Positions 1 to 11,099 of a stretch of DNA of 60,000 nt are shown here, piece after piece. Each line of letters begins with the position of its first letter. Positions within the stretch are counted from its first letter, which is position 1. Below the pieces are notes generated by a model. That model worked only from the letters and a program-made list of their open reading frames with translations, was not told where the DNA came from and did not search any database. A program made the translations under genes and the position numbers. Origin of the DNA: Bolinopsis microptera (lineage: Eukaryota; Ctenophora; Tentaculata; Lobata; Bolinopsidae); assembly GCF_026151205.1 (NCBI RefSeq), contig NC_087079.1:11276635-11336634 (forward strand), given 5' to 3'.

Positions 1-122
1 TTGGACAGGAAAGAATTGAAGGTTGGACAATAAGGTGACACTATTTGACAATAAGCATATTAATATTATAAGCCTGCGCACATCACGAGCATCAGTTGTT
101 AGAGGAACAATAGTAAATCATT

Positions 123-1928
123 TTGTTTAGGACTGCTCGCAACTGTTCAAAAACTGAACACACGCTGGCTCGGTTACCTCTGTTTCTCAGCCTGCTACTG
201 GCTTCATGTGCCAGTTCATCCTGTTCTGGTAGAGCTATAGATGAACTTATAGAATACCTAGATGGAGACTACATAGTGGCAGCGATATTTACGATAGGCA
301 GCTTAATACAAACGAGCCCGGACAACCAAACACATCCTAACGGATACTGTCTTAACTATACATATAATATAAGTCTAAATCCTAAGTTTTGTGGAATACT
401 CTCAAATGTAGTAAATTCTTCCTTCAATGAAGGCTGCTTTCCGACATCACTGAAAATTGCAAAGGTAGTTCCTATCCTTAAGGGAGGCTCAAAACTAGAT
501 GTGAAAAACTACAGACCAATATCATTGCTCTGCACCTTTTCAAAAATCTATGAGAAACTCATGCACAGAAGAGTCCTTGACTTCCTGGAGCGACATAGCA
601 CTTTATTTGAAGGACAATACGGTTTTCGGCCGGGTCGGTCGTGTGAACATGCGCTCCTTGATGCAACCAACACGATTAGACACAACTTCTCCAAAAAAGA
701 GGTCTCTCTACTCCTCCTACTTGATTTTAGCAAAGCGTTTGATGTAATTTCCCACGATATTCTCTTAGACAAACTGTATCATTATGGCATAAGAGGACTA
801 GCACACCAATGGTTCAAGTCTTATCTAAGTTCCAGGAGTCAGTATGTTTCAATAGGGGGCACAAATTCTTCCTCACAGTCCATGAGACACGGAGTGCCGC
901 AAGGCAGTATTTTAGGACCTTTACTTTTCATAATATATATCAATGACATGCCAAAAATCAAATCGCACGCTAAATTTGTTTTATATGCTGACGACGCAAA
1001 CATAATTATCTCAGGTAAAAATCATCAAGAAATACTACAAAAGATGACCGAATTTTCACCTTTATTGATAAACTGGGTAGATCAAAATGGTCTTTCGTTA
1101 AACCTTAAGAAAACGTGCTACATGCTCCTCTCATCCAACAGAACCTCAACACCTGACGTAAATATTCAAATTGCAGGCACCACTATTGAGCGAAAAACTG
1201 AGGCCCGATTTCTTGGCGTAATTGTTGACGAAAAATTGACCTGGACCAGTCACATTACTGCTCTTAAAGCGAAAATGATGCGGTATATTGGTATTATGTA
1301 CAAAATAAAAAGTCGGCTGCCGATTAAAGTTAGACTCCAGATATACCAAAGCTTTGTACAGTCTCATATAAACTATTGTTCATTGATATGGGGTTTTGCT
1401 GCAAAAAGCCATATAGATGCTTTATTCAGCAAACAGAAGCAAGGAATAAGGGCTATTATGCCTGGTTTCGTAAACTACTACTTTAAGGAAGGTGCCTTAC
1501 CACAACACACAAAGCCATTTTTCAGTGAACATGAAATTCTCACTGTGCATGGTCTTATCGTTTACAACTCAATTATCTTGATGCATAAAGTTAAAAACAT
1601 GCCACAATTAGTCCCCAAAAACATCTCTCAAGCTTTTCCCGCCGACATACCCACAAAACTTTCTGATCACACGTCAGCCTGCTCCTGGCTCCAGTTATAC
1701 GGGAAAAGACACTTTCAAAACAGTATTTTCTACAAGGGACCACTGCTCTCTGTCTTCGCAGACAAAGCAGACGTTACTACACTTCCGACATTATTTTCGA
1801 TAAATCTGTTCAAGAGTAGTGCCAAGAAAATGCTACTTAATCTTCAAAGTGATGGTGATGTTAACGAGTGGCAACCATTCCTACTGCACAATGTTCCTGG
1901 CCTAAGACAGTCTAGACGTGAAATTTAA
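123..1928 (+). CDS. Non-LTR retrotransposon reverse transcriptase ORF, 5'-truncated
   Basis: The product copies element RNA into DNA during target-primed insertion. From about residue 83 the frame reads as a reverse transcriptase of the jockey/CR1/L2 type. Visible motifs are 'KNYRPISLL' (residues 128-136), 'YGFRPGRSCEHAL' (166-178), 'LDFSKAFD' (200-207) with its catalytic Asp, 'GVPQGSILGPLLF' (257-269), the catalytic 'YADD' (288-291) and a downstream 'NLKKT' and 'FLGV' region. The frame has no premature stop and ends at TAA. No endonuclease domain is present, and the reverse transcriptase begins in the middle of its N-terminal conserved region, which is typical of 5' truncation. The frame has no ATG before residue 147 (nt 561). 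It is open from nt 117 with an in-frame TAA at 114-116. Residues 1-82 do not look like retroelement protein and are listed separately. The element is probably immobile. The assignment to reverse transcriptase is very secure; the clade is less so. Confidence 0.9.
   Translation: MFRTARNCSKTEHTLARLPLFLSLLLASCASSSCSGRAIDELIEYLDGDYIVAAIFTIGSLIQTSPDNQTHPNGYCLNYTYNISLNPKFCGILSNVVNSSFNEGCFPTSLKIAKVVPILKGGSKLDVKNYRPISLLCTFSKIYEKLMHRRVLDFLERHSTLFEGQYGFRPGRSCEHALLDATNTIRHNFSKKEVSLLLLLDFSKAFDVISHDILLDKLYHYGIRGLAHQWFKSYLSSRSQYVSIGGTNSSSQSMRHGVPQGSILGPLLFIIYINDMPKIKSHAKFVLYADDANIIISGKNHQEILQKMTEFSPLLINWVDQNGLSLNLKKTCYMLLSSNRTSTPDVNIQIAGTTIERKTEARFLGVIVDEKLTWTSHITALKAKMMRYIGIMYKIKSRLPIKVRLQIYQSFVQSHINYCSLIWGFAAKSHIDALFSKQKQGIRAIMPGFVNYYFKEGALPQHTKPFFSEHEILTVHGLIVYNSIILMHKVKNMPQLVPKNISQAFPADIPTKLSDHTSACSWLQLYGKRHFQNSIFYKGPLLSVFADKADVTTLPTLFSINLFKSSAKKMLLNLQSDGDVNEWQPFLLHNVPGLRQSRREI
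131..368 (+). pseudogene. Possible host exon (class C GPCR-like N-terminus) joined to the retroelement
   Basis: Upstream of the reverse transcriptase the same frame encodes a strongly hydrophobic stretch (about residues 17-33, 'LPLFLSLLLASCASSSC') that looks like a signal peptide. A segment 'DGDYIVAAIFTIG' (47-59), a Cys at 76 and 'NYTYN' follow. In class C receptors (metabotropic glutamate, calcium-sensing) the ligand-binding domain starts with a 'GDxxxGGLF' strand and a conserved Cys after a variable loop, and this layout is similar. A plausible splice acceptor (TTTTGTTTAG, 121-130) precedes it, so it could be a second exon whose start codon lies outside the window. I infer that a 5'-truncated retroelement landed in this exon near nt 366-375 and by chance kept the frame open. 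No continuation of the receptor is seen beyond the element. It could instead be untranslated leader sequence that happens to be open. Confidence 0.3.
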
Positions 1929-2985
1929 ACTTTTAACATTTAACCTGAATCGAATTTCAACTGAAACGAATATAATCTAAGTTTAAATTAAGTCTATTGT
2001 CTAATTAATGGCTTGCAACAGGGAGCAGTATGAAAATCACACAACCCAGCACATAGAAACTACACTAAATGACACAAATTTAAATGACAACTCGCAATTA
2101 CTGACTACCAATATAATAACCGCTCGCATAACTACCCCCACTTAGCGTAGATAAGCAAGCATTTCACTGCCGCTAAATTCTTTTTCCATACATTAATCTC
2201 AATCGCGCACTCATAATTACTGTAAGCGCTGAGTTACCGGCCAAAATCATTAATCACTGATGGTAAAATTTTGCACAAAATTTTAAAAACAATAGTCCAA
2301 GCTGTTCAGTGCAATTCTAAACTTCTTAACCTATAGGTTATGGATGTGTAATATCATGTGTAGCGTGAAGCGTTGTGTTTTTTAAATCTGTAGTTCATAG
2401 TACTTCATGATCACAGTGTACTTTTTGATAAACCGTGTGCAGTGCCCTTTCCAGAGGGTTTTTTAAAAGAATTCTTTAACGTTACTATTTTCTATCTATT
2501 ACTGTTTGTATTATAATTTTGAGTAAACATTAATCGAGTAAACCGCTCGATTCCCAATCAAAAATCAATCAAGTCTTTCTGGGGCATTCAGCGAACGTTA
2601 ACTTTCCGGAGAACAATGTTGGCAGAGAGGACTAAATTAAGATATGACTCATAACTTTGTTTTATACCATTATAATTTTACGTGGGTAAACAGTGGTATT
2701 GTCACAAACAGAATTTCTAACAAGTTTGGAACAAATAAAAAAGTTCTTGGTGTTATAGGGATTGACCAATGACCATGGACTTTACTCCGAAATATTCGCA
2801 CGGCAGACCACTTCATTTTACATCCCAACAGTTACCTAGTACATACATAATACATATATACATGTATATCATATACATACCTTTTTTTATCAAGACACTT
2901 ATTTTACTTCGGTGTATTCCAACAGCCACATTGTTACATAAGTGCAACCAGCCAATTACAGGAAGCCGAAGGATCTTTTTGGCCA
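1929..2985 (+). other. Presumed 3' tail of the retroelement, then unassigned sequence
   Basis: No coding region is supported. The first several hundred bases are probably the 3' untranslated tail of the retroelement. I could not find a clear terminal microsatellite or a target-site duplication matching the 5' junction, so the 3' boundary is unknown. The 75-aa frame around 2769-2996 is AT-rich low-complexity sequence and is not treated as a gene. Confidence 0.4.
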
Positions 2986-2989
2986 GTGA

Positions 2990-3243
2990 CGGTTAAGGTA
3001 GTGTGTACCATACTTTCTTCGCCCAAGACTTTGCTGCAATGTGCAGCTCCTCATTTAACCCTCACACCCGATTTCTCGAGTATTCGCCTGAGTAGACCGG
3101 GGGGCTGCATAGACCACTCAGGACCCTTAGCTGAACGTCGACGACGCTCACCCCACGACCAGGCAGACACTGACAGTGGGATTCGAACTCGCAACCTAAC
3201 GATTGTAAGGCTGGCGTTCTAACCAACTGCGCTACCTGGCCGT
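2990..3243 (-). repeat. tRNA-derived SINE
   Basis: Read on the minus strand from 3243 downwards, the first ~75 bases resemble a tRNA. There is an A-box-like TAGCGCAGTTGG and, about 45 nt later, a B-box-like GAGTTCGAATCCC, which is the internal RNA polymerase III promoter arrangement. The anticodon arm does not fold canonically and no acceptor stem closes, so this is not a working tRNA gene. The following ~175 bases (down to about 2990) would be the SINE body. SINEs of this kind are mobilised by a partner LINE; whether the retroelement at the left edge is that partner cannot be judged here. The 3' boundary is estimated. Confidence 0.6.
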
Positions 3244-3266
3244 AATACCTTATCGGACCTTATTTG

Positions 3267-3376
3267 GACGGACATTAAATGGACGGACATTAAATGAACG
3301 GACATTTAATGAACGGACATTAAATGAATGGACATTAAATGAACGGAAATTAAATGAACGGACATTAATATGAACG
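3267..3376. repeat. 15-bp minisatellite, about 7 units
   Basis: Tandem copies of a 15-bp unit close to AACGGACATTAAATG lie directly beside the tRNA-like head of the SINE. Units differ by single substitutions, and the last carries a 1-bp insertion. Confidence 0.9.
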
Positions 3377-6097
3377 CTAGAAGGCATTCAAAACCATCAA
3401 AAATCCGAATTTTTTTCTTTTTTTTGACGTTTTTTATTTCAGCAAATGATTTTTAAATCCATTTCTTATACAGTAAGTAAGAAAAGCAGTCGTTAAGCAG
3501 TAAAATGTTAAAATATGTGTCCACTCTTCGCATTGCCAAAGTTCGAAACGATCATTGTATCTTAATGAATCAGACGAAACAAGTGGTCCAAAGTTGATAA
3601 TAAATGCTTACCCTCTCAGACATTATAATGTTGTGAATATCTGAACATTGTTCATCAATCTCAGTCCTTCTACGTCATCACACCCTATGAAATTAAAAGG
3701 GTACCTTGATACAATAATCTTTGGTTATCAGGGGTCACAAATTAGGTTTTGTTGTCCGTCCACTGGCTAGAAATTAATGGTAGATTCAGAATTCAGATAT
3801 TGATAATGCACCAACCGAGACTAACTAAAAGTAAAAAGTTTTCGCTCGAGAAGCATGCACTCCGGCGGTTTTTGTGCATTTTTTGCAATTGCAAGCACTG
3901 TATGTACCTTTCAGCCCAAGTTTAAAAGTACGTACAGTACAGTTAATTTTAAAGGTACGTACCAAAAAAATTATTTGCACCTCGTAAAATTTCTGTGGGC
4001 GCTCACAACAAATCATATAAAACATAATATAATGTGTAAGGTTGTAAACCGATTGTTAGAATTAGAACAGAATTCTGGTGTTAGACTATTTCTAACTGAT
4101 TTACTTATCAAAACAAAATTCTTTTGAATTCCTCGGAGCATTTTGGGTATTCATTTGTCAACACGTACCAGGGTAGCACGAACTAGCTGTTACTTCTCAG
4201 TTTCGTTCGACTTTCGTGAGGATACTGTACTTGTTAGCTTGAGGCTTGTTTTTCTTTTAATATCTCACACTTAGTATAATAAAAAGTTACAGTCCGTGTT
4301 CAATTGCCAAGGAATATTAAATATTCGTTTTGTCAAGTGCTCTAAGCTCTTCTGGTTAGTATTTGAAAAAGTACTCATCTTCAGCTCTGATTCTGTACTT
4401 TCTGATGTTTGATATTATTTTTAATTTATAATCATGGATTGAGGCTTTGCATCAATCATTTTTAACCAACTGCCTGGCAGTCTATTCAGCATGATTACAC
4501 GATTCTGGATCGTTTGAGTGGTACGTTTTAAGTTTAGGTTTAACTGCTTTTGATTTCTTTAAGCGGTGAACGTCCTGTGGTTATATTACTTGGTAATAAG
4601 GTAATACTGCTTTTTAACGGTAATTGTACAAATGCTTAGTTTTGAGTTGTGGTTCTCAATTCACCAGGTAGCTCTTCAGAGAACCACATTTATCAGTTAA
4701 GTCAGATTTAGAATGCTAGAAATGGACCAGACAAATAAAGGACGTCCTGAAATTGACAAATGGAACTACGTACGTTGAGTTGGGGGATCCAATGATATTT
4801 TAACAAGACCACACTAGCGAGTAAAGAGTGCCTTATTACACACTATTTTAACAGACACTAAGTAGACGCTGGAACTGGAAGGAAGCCCTATATTATAGCG
4901 TTCACGAAGCCCTAACGTTTAAATAAAGTGTGTTCGACGTCTGTCTATAGGGTCCGTCCAAGTCAAATTTTCCCAAAAGTATTTCACTACAAACTTATTA
5001 TCCAGGATGTGATAAATTTTTGATTTCGATCCATTTTAATTTTTATCGGATTAAATGATATCGTTCGAATTTGATTAATAGAAACATGTTTTTATAAAAG
5101 TTTTAAATAAGTAACAAGTCCGACCAAGTAAGTGTTTGAAAGTTGACTGATTATTTTGCAAACTGGTTAAAAGCGAAAAAAATAACAATACTCGAAAGTC
5201 AGTCAAATGTTGTTAAACTACAAGATGGACTTTTGGATTGCTAAAACTAATCAGTCGAGTTCAGTACTGAAGGCCACTGTTCAGACCATTAAGTTCAGAA
5301 TGTTTTTGTGAGAGGTTTTCTGCTACAATTGCGCATCTTGTAATCGGCGTCTAGGTCGCTTTACTGGAAAATAGCTCCTGCAAGTTGTTATGGAACTATT
5401 AAAGAGGGTACCATACGTGATACGATCTCCAGTACGGTATTTAACATCAGACTAAAATTAAAGAGATTACTAGAGCAGACTCGGATTGAATATACAAATA
5501 AATAAATATTGAATATATACTCAATATTTATTATTACATTGTTACATCTAGAACTAAAATTATATCTATCAGTTTATTTTAATATCCAGCCATATTAAAA
5601 CTGTAAGTGGGAGCAATCTGTAACCCAAATTGTGAGTGGCCAAATTATTTACAGCATAGGCATTTGAAAGAGGAAATAGCTCAAATAAATCGTTGAACGG
5701 GTGGATATGGTAGATTGATTAGTGATTAGTAATTACATGACTATTAGTGATTACTGAGCTACATATTCAAATGTAAAGTTACATCTTCAGTCTTCACGTA
5801 TCTCTGATTGTAACTTTGTTGTAATCTACTCACTGCCCTTTTTAAAGCCGCCCCACTAAATCTCTAATCGCCCAAAATTTTAAAATTTTGTTGCGGACAC
5901 GCCCCGAGGGTATGAAAGTGACTTCATGTATTTTTGGACGCTGATTCCGAATAACCCCCATGACGTAGGGCTTCCTTAAGGACTAAGGAGTAACAGTTTA
6001 AAAAATGATTTGGTTGCGTGACAGGCTATTAAAACGCAAATTCGATTGGGTTACAGTTGATTTAAGGTTATGGTTAGCTTCGGAGTTATGGTTATGC
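3377..6097. other. No gene seen
   Basis: AT-rich sequence. Open frames here are short and lack motifs, good splice-site pairs or coding-like composition on either strand. Confidence 0.6.
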
Positions 6098-6125
6098 TTA
6101 GGGTTAGGGTTGGTGTTAGGGTTTA
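6098..6125 (+). repeat. Short interstitial telomere-like tract (TTAGGG, degenerate)
   Basis: Three TTAGGG units with one interruption, embedded in a longer G/T-rich stretch (about 6063-6125) with degenerate relatives such as GGTTATGGTTAG. TTAGGG is the usual metazoan telomere unit. The tract is too short and internal to be a telomere. Confidence 0.7.
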
Positions 6126-8920
6126 TGTAAAAACCGTTTTGTTTGGCTGCAAAACCGTAATAACCCAAAACACGGAAACATGTTTGCCTGTTTGGGCGAG
6201 CGAAGTAATAAAAGCTCTTTAAAAAAACTAGGGCGTCGATTATTATCAATGAATTTATACTGGTACAGGAGTATAGCTATACGATTTCGATACCTCTATG
6301 GTATTTATTTCTGCTATAAAAGAGCTGCTGGAAGCCCGTGGGGAGCAGGAAATGAAATTTTATTTTTTTAACAATGTTGCCAAGATTTTGTTAGACCTAA
6401 TAATACTAATAGTTACACTTTCTTCGTTTGTTCAGCAGGATTGCGCCAGTTTTATAACTAAATCAATAAATTACAGGATTTTCTACTTGCCAGGTTTCTA
6501 CTTTGCATCTAAAACGCTAATCCAATATATTTATTTTGTTATATTACAGTTGCATACTCACATCGTACAGCGGATGTCAAAATAACCCTGCCTTTAAAAT
6601 TGCCAATTTTTCATTTCCAGTCTGATCCATTTGTTTTGTTTGGTTAATTAAACTCAACTATACAAGTTTATAATTAGGCCAATTTCCCGACCATTTTATG
6701 CCCTAGATCATCAGATCTTCAGATCATCATTTAGAGCAACTAATTTGGATCATCTTAATTTACTACCAGGAACTTAATTCTAGTTACAGATCAATTTAGT
6801 TGCTTTGTTCAGTTTGTCAGTTTCCTTGCAGTATCCAATCCCCCAGCACTCAGCTTCAGGCCATGAGTTTAATTTCATGACATTGCTATTATTCTTTTAA
6901 AGTTTTAAATTGATCAATTTCCTAAATTTGCTGATTAACTAATGGTGATTAGTAAAATTAGTTATTTAAATATTTCCCTAAACCGGTCAAATCACTTTAT
7001 ATTTATTATAAATATTACATTACTACGTATATCTATTATAATAACTGTGTTACTGTTATGTGCACGCCTGCTCCGGCAAGCAAGGTTTCATTATCCTCCG
7101 CATCCTTATAATTTGTAGGTATCGGCAGGTGTTATTCAAATTATAACATGTATAATTATACAGGCATGTGTATGATTTGGTATTATATATAATATATTCT
7201 TATACATATATTATAGCCTTATGACTATCTTGGTCTGCTTGGTGTCATCCTTGCTGAGCGTTGCCGCTCATTTATTTATTACAATTTTAGAATAGATTTT
7301 ATTTTCACGACGATTAATAATTCAAGTTTATGCAAATTCAGGATCAGAAAACATAAGACTGATAATAGATCTAGGAGGATCAGGATAGTGGGGGAGGTCA
7401 AAATAACTGTGAACATGTTCCCATACATGATACATATTTTTATTCATATTAGATGTTGGATTTTTGAATAATTGGGAGACCCTTTGAGAGATGAATGATG
7501 ACCTGCTCTAGCAACCCCATTTTATAGAAGCTATTATAAGACCCCCCCCTCTAGAGAAGTTACGTCTTTAAAGGCCCATATAGATTGTTCTGTTAGAACC
7601 CCTCACCCCCTCATTCAGGCCCATGTGGCCGATATGAGGGTGAATGTGCTGTATACCTTATACCGGCGGGAAAGTGTACTGGTAATGTTGTTGTGTAATG
7701 TTCTAATGATTTGATTTCAATTTCTATTGATCCCGTTTGATGCGACAAGGAAACTATGCAACTCCTAAGTGATATTCCAATCCGGATTTTACATCATTGT
7801 GTAATGGCATTGTGTCTGCGGTGTGTTGTTACTCGTTATTTACCTGTGACAATATAGAGTAAGGGTGCAGCTACTTATAAAGCTATAAGTGGGGAGGCAA
7901 CAATCTTCCGCCAGTGTGTGGTAAGTAATTATCACTATTGTTTCCTTCTTAGCGTGTGTGTATGTGGGTGCGTGTATTATATGGGTGCGTGTATGTGCGG
8001 TTTCTGAATCTAATGAGCAATCTCTACTCCCCCTTATTATATAATAAGGTAGAAAACCACAAGGTATCACAATGTAGTCAAGCCCAGTATCTTGGAGTTT
8101 GGTCTGCGTTGTACTTGTGCTTCTGCCTTCTGCAATTCTACCATGTGGCAGATAAGATAGCGACCATTACATTTGCATACTATTATACAGCTCAACCAAT
8201 GTCTACCATATCTACCATGAGAGACATTGGTTAACCAATACCTTTGCCCACAAGTATCCAATCACGTAGCTCTCCATGTGGACCAATACCAATACCGCAG
8301 CAATACTGCGGCAGCATGCTCGAGTAATACTATCCTCACTGACATTACCAGGTTGCCATGCTTCCATAAACAGCAATCCTCTCAGCTAATTAGTACCCAC
8401 TGTGTGACTTGCAATCTTATTATTAGCGGTCTTGTATAATTATACTCTCGCAGGCATTGTGCTATTCAGCTCTCCATTATTATACCTGACGATTCAAACC
8501 GTTACACAATGACAATGTATTTATTCGCACATGCCTTCGAAATACCTGTGCGTTGTTAGGCAGCCAAATTTCACGCTATTCCTCAAAATATTTCAAATGG
8601 GCGCACATAACAAAGACAATGGTAATCATTTATTTCTTGAATCTAATCGGTATTCCATGATTTCTTAATAAATCGTTTACTTTAAGGAACCAGCGAGCCT
8701 AACAAACTCGTTGTAGACCAAAATTGAGCGAAAGATTGGTCATTGCGTTGTTCATATACATTTGCCGTTGTTAATTTTTAAGGCTCAAGTTTTGGTAACT
8801 TTCCATTGCTTATTTTTCGGATCTAAATACTTAAATGGTTCGTATTAGGAGATTAGGCTTCAAATAGTATTACAGGACGTGATCCATCTTACTGCTACGT
8901 TGAATTCTTTAAAGTCAGCA
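6126..8920. other. No gene seen
   Basis: No supported gene. A GTAAGT donor-like site at 7920 has no recognisable coding exon before it. A GT-rich run lies at about 7952-8000. Confidence 0.5.
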
Positions 8921-8994
8921 TGTATTTTGGGAACAGACTACAGTATTTAGATAATAATGTATTTTGGGAACAGACTACAGTATTTAAATAATAA
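8921..8994. repeat. Tandem duplication of 37 bp
   Basis: Two adjacent 37-bp copies beginning TGTATTTTGGGAACAG differ at one position (TTTAGATA versus TTTAAATA), so the duplication is recent. Confidence 0.9.
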
Positions 8995-11099
8995 TTCGGC
9001 CGACTCAATATTTTAAGCGAGTTGAAATAGTTTCAACTTGAAACTACGAGATAGCAGGACCAGATGTGAACCTTTGCCTTATGTAGTAGTGTCACCATGG
9101 TAACATTACTAAATAACATTACTAAAAATTGTTATTTGTTGGCTTAGAAAGGTTAAACAAATCTGTGAAATTGACGAATTGGCAGCAAAAAACTCAACAA
9201 CTCGCTTGGCTGTTGATATTGTTCATTACGAAATAGCTCATTGGTTGTGTCCTTCAAAGCATGCGGCTCTGTATTTATTATTTAACCTTTATCAGCGCCT
9301 GTCTTGTTGTTGAAAAGCAGGCCCTGCTCCACCACAAGTATAACAGGTCAGCTACTCAGACCTCACACTCTGTTGATATCTCTTTAGGGAGATTTGTGGT
9401 CTCAAAAGTTTAAAACTAATCATGTCTGCTTTTAGCGTCTCCTTTCCCCCTATGTTTACAGTTAGACCCACAGGGACACGTTCTAAGTGTAGCAACTATT
9501 TAGTATGGGTTCTCCTTGTGACTAACGAAATATGATCACGTGTTCATACTACTGTATCTCGTTATAACTCTCTCTATGAACTGATGCATGAAAGAGAAGA
9601 TGCTGCAGTGGCATGCAACTTTGTCTCCTCTACTTTCCATAAAGCTACATTTTTACACCATTGTTCGGTGCCCTGGAGGCACTTTCTGTTTTTGTGGCTT
9701 CAAAGTGTCACCAAGACGACGTGCAGCTTTAGTTCTAGTTTGAATGTTAGGTTTCTTTATTTTGCTGCTCATTAGACAGTTCATTACCGACTCATGACTC
9801 ATGACTATGTATCTATATTTGTCCGTCTGTAACTTACAAACGGACAAAGATAGATAAAAAGTCATGTCGTCATGAGTCGGCAAAACTTACATAATGTAAG
9901 TTTAAATGAACAAATATTTTGCCGGGGCTGCCACTCCGTATTATATAAACAAAACCAAAACGGGACCCGCTAAGATATGGTATAATTGGCCATGTTATTG
10001 CTGGCCTATTATTTACATAAATTGTAAAATGCTTTTTAACTTTTTAAGTTGACTTGGATCTCAAAGTTGGTTCGGAGCCAAACGTTTATCTGCTATTTAA
10101 AAAGCTGTTTCTTTTGTTGTATTTTGCAAGTAATCTTGGCATGGCTTTGAGTTTGACTCAATAGCCTTATTCATAGCCTTCCCGCAGAAGATTTTGTTGA
10201 TACCATGTTGTTTATATCACATGTAAATGTTGTGATTAATCATGATTAAGTGGTTACCTTCTAGCCACTTAGGGGCCACTTGTCCTTACGTTTTGTTATG
10301 AAAATATTGAATCGATGATGATGACATTGGCCTCAGATGGCTTTGACGTGTGCCTTTTTTCTTACCAGCTGCATTTCTGGCAACACTGTCGTTGTGATAG
10401 TTTAATATTTTACTTATTTCAATGGTATGTTTTTGAGCACTTGACAAGTTAAAGTAAAGAGGCCCTCCATCAAGCTAAGATTTATTTTCTTGCTGCTGCA
10501 AGAGCAAGCAGGCAAGTAAATATATTCAAGCTTACTAGTGATAAACAGGGGGCAGTGCAGTATATTGTATAAGCTTGTTGAAAACTGTCGCTCTAGGGGG
10601 TAATCGCCGTGTGTAAGGTCCACAATCCACATCTACTAAGGTCATTAGGTTTTCTTTGTTAGGAATGCATCTTGTTATATCTGGCAGCTGTTGTACGACA
10701 AGCTTGGAGATCAGTGTATTGTTTTCTTCACAAACATGAAGTCATTTGGCAGGGATATTCCAGCCAGTCGTGCTTTTAATTTCGCTTGATTATTCCTTTT
10801 CTTGAAAATATGATCAAACAATTTATATTTGTAGTGAGGATATTTGTTGTAAAAATATTTGTTGTTGTTGATCTTGCTAACAGCAATAAAATCTCCGGTA
10901 CTTCGCCTGCAAAAATATCTTCCTCCTTCTCGGCCGAACTGCAACATTTTAAAACTTTTTAACGTCTCGGTAAATTCTTGCAATTTAATTAAGAAGTCTA
11001 CTTTCCAGCAAGTTTTAACAAAGTGAGCCCGACTGAAGAACACCTGCTACTGCACGCGCTTGATAACAGCATTTTGTTCGGAGTAAGTTAGCATCAACT
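8995..11099. other. Intergenic; presumed upstream region of the Kv gene
   Basis: No gene is supported. The last part should contain the promoter and 5' UTR of the Kv channel gene. I see no canonical TATA box at a convincing distance and cannot place the transcription start. Confidence 0.5.

Noticed and set aside
3170-3243. tRNA gene on the minus strand
   Set aside because: A and B boxes are present, but the anticodon arm and acceptor stem do not fold; it is the head of a SINE.
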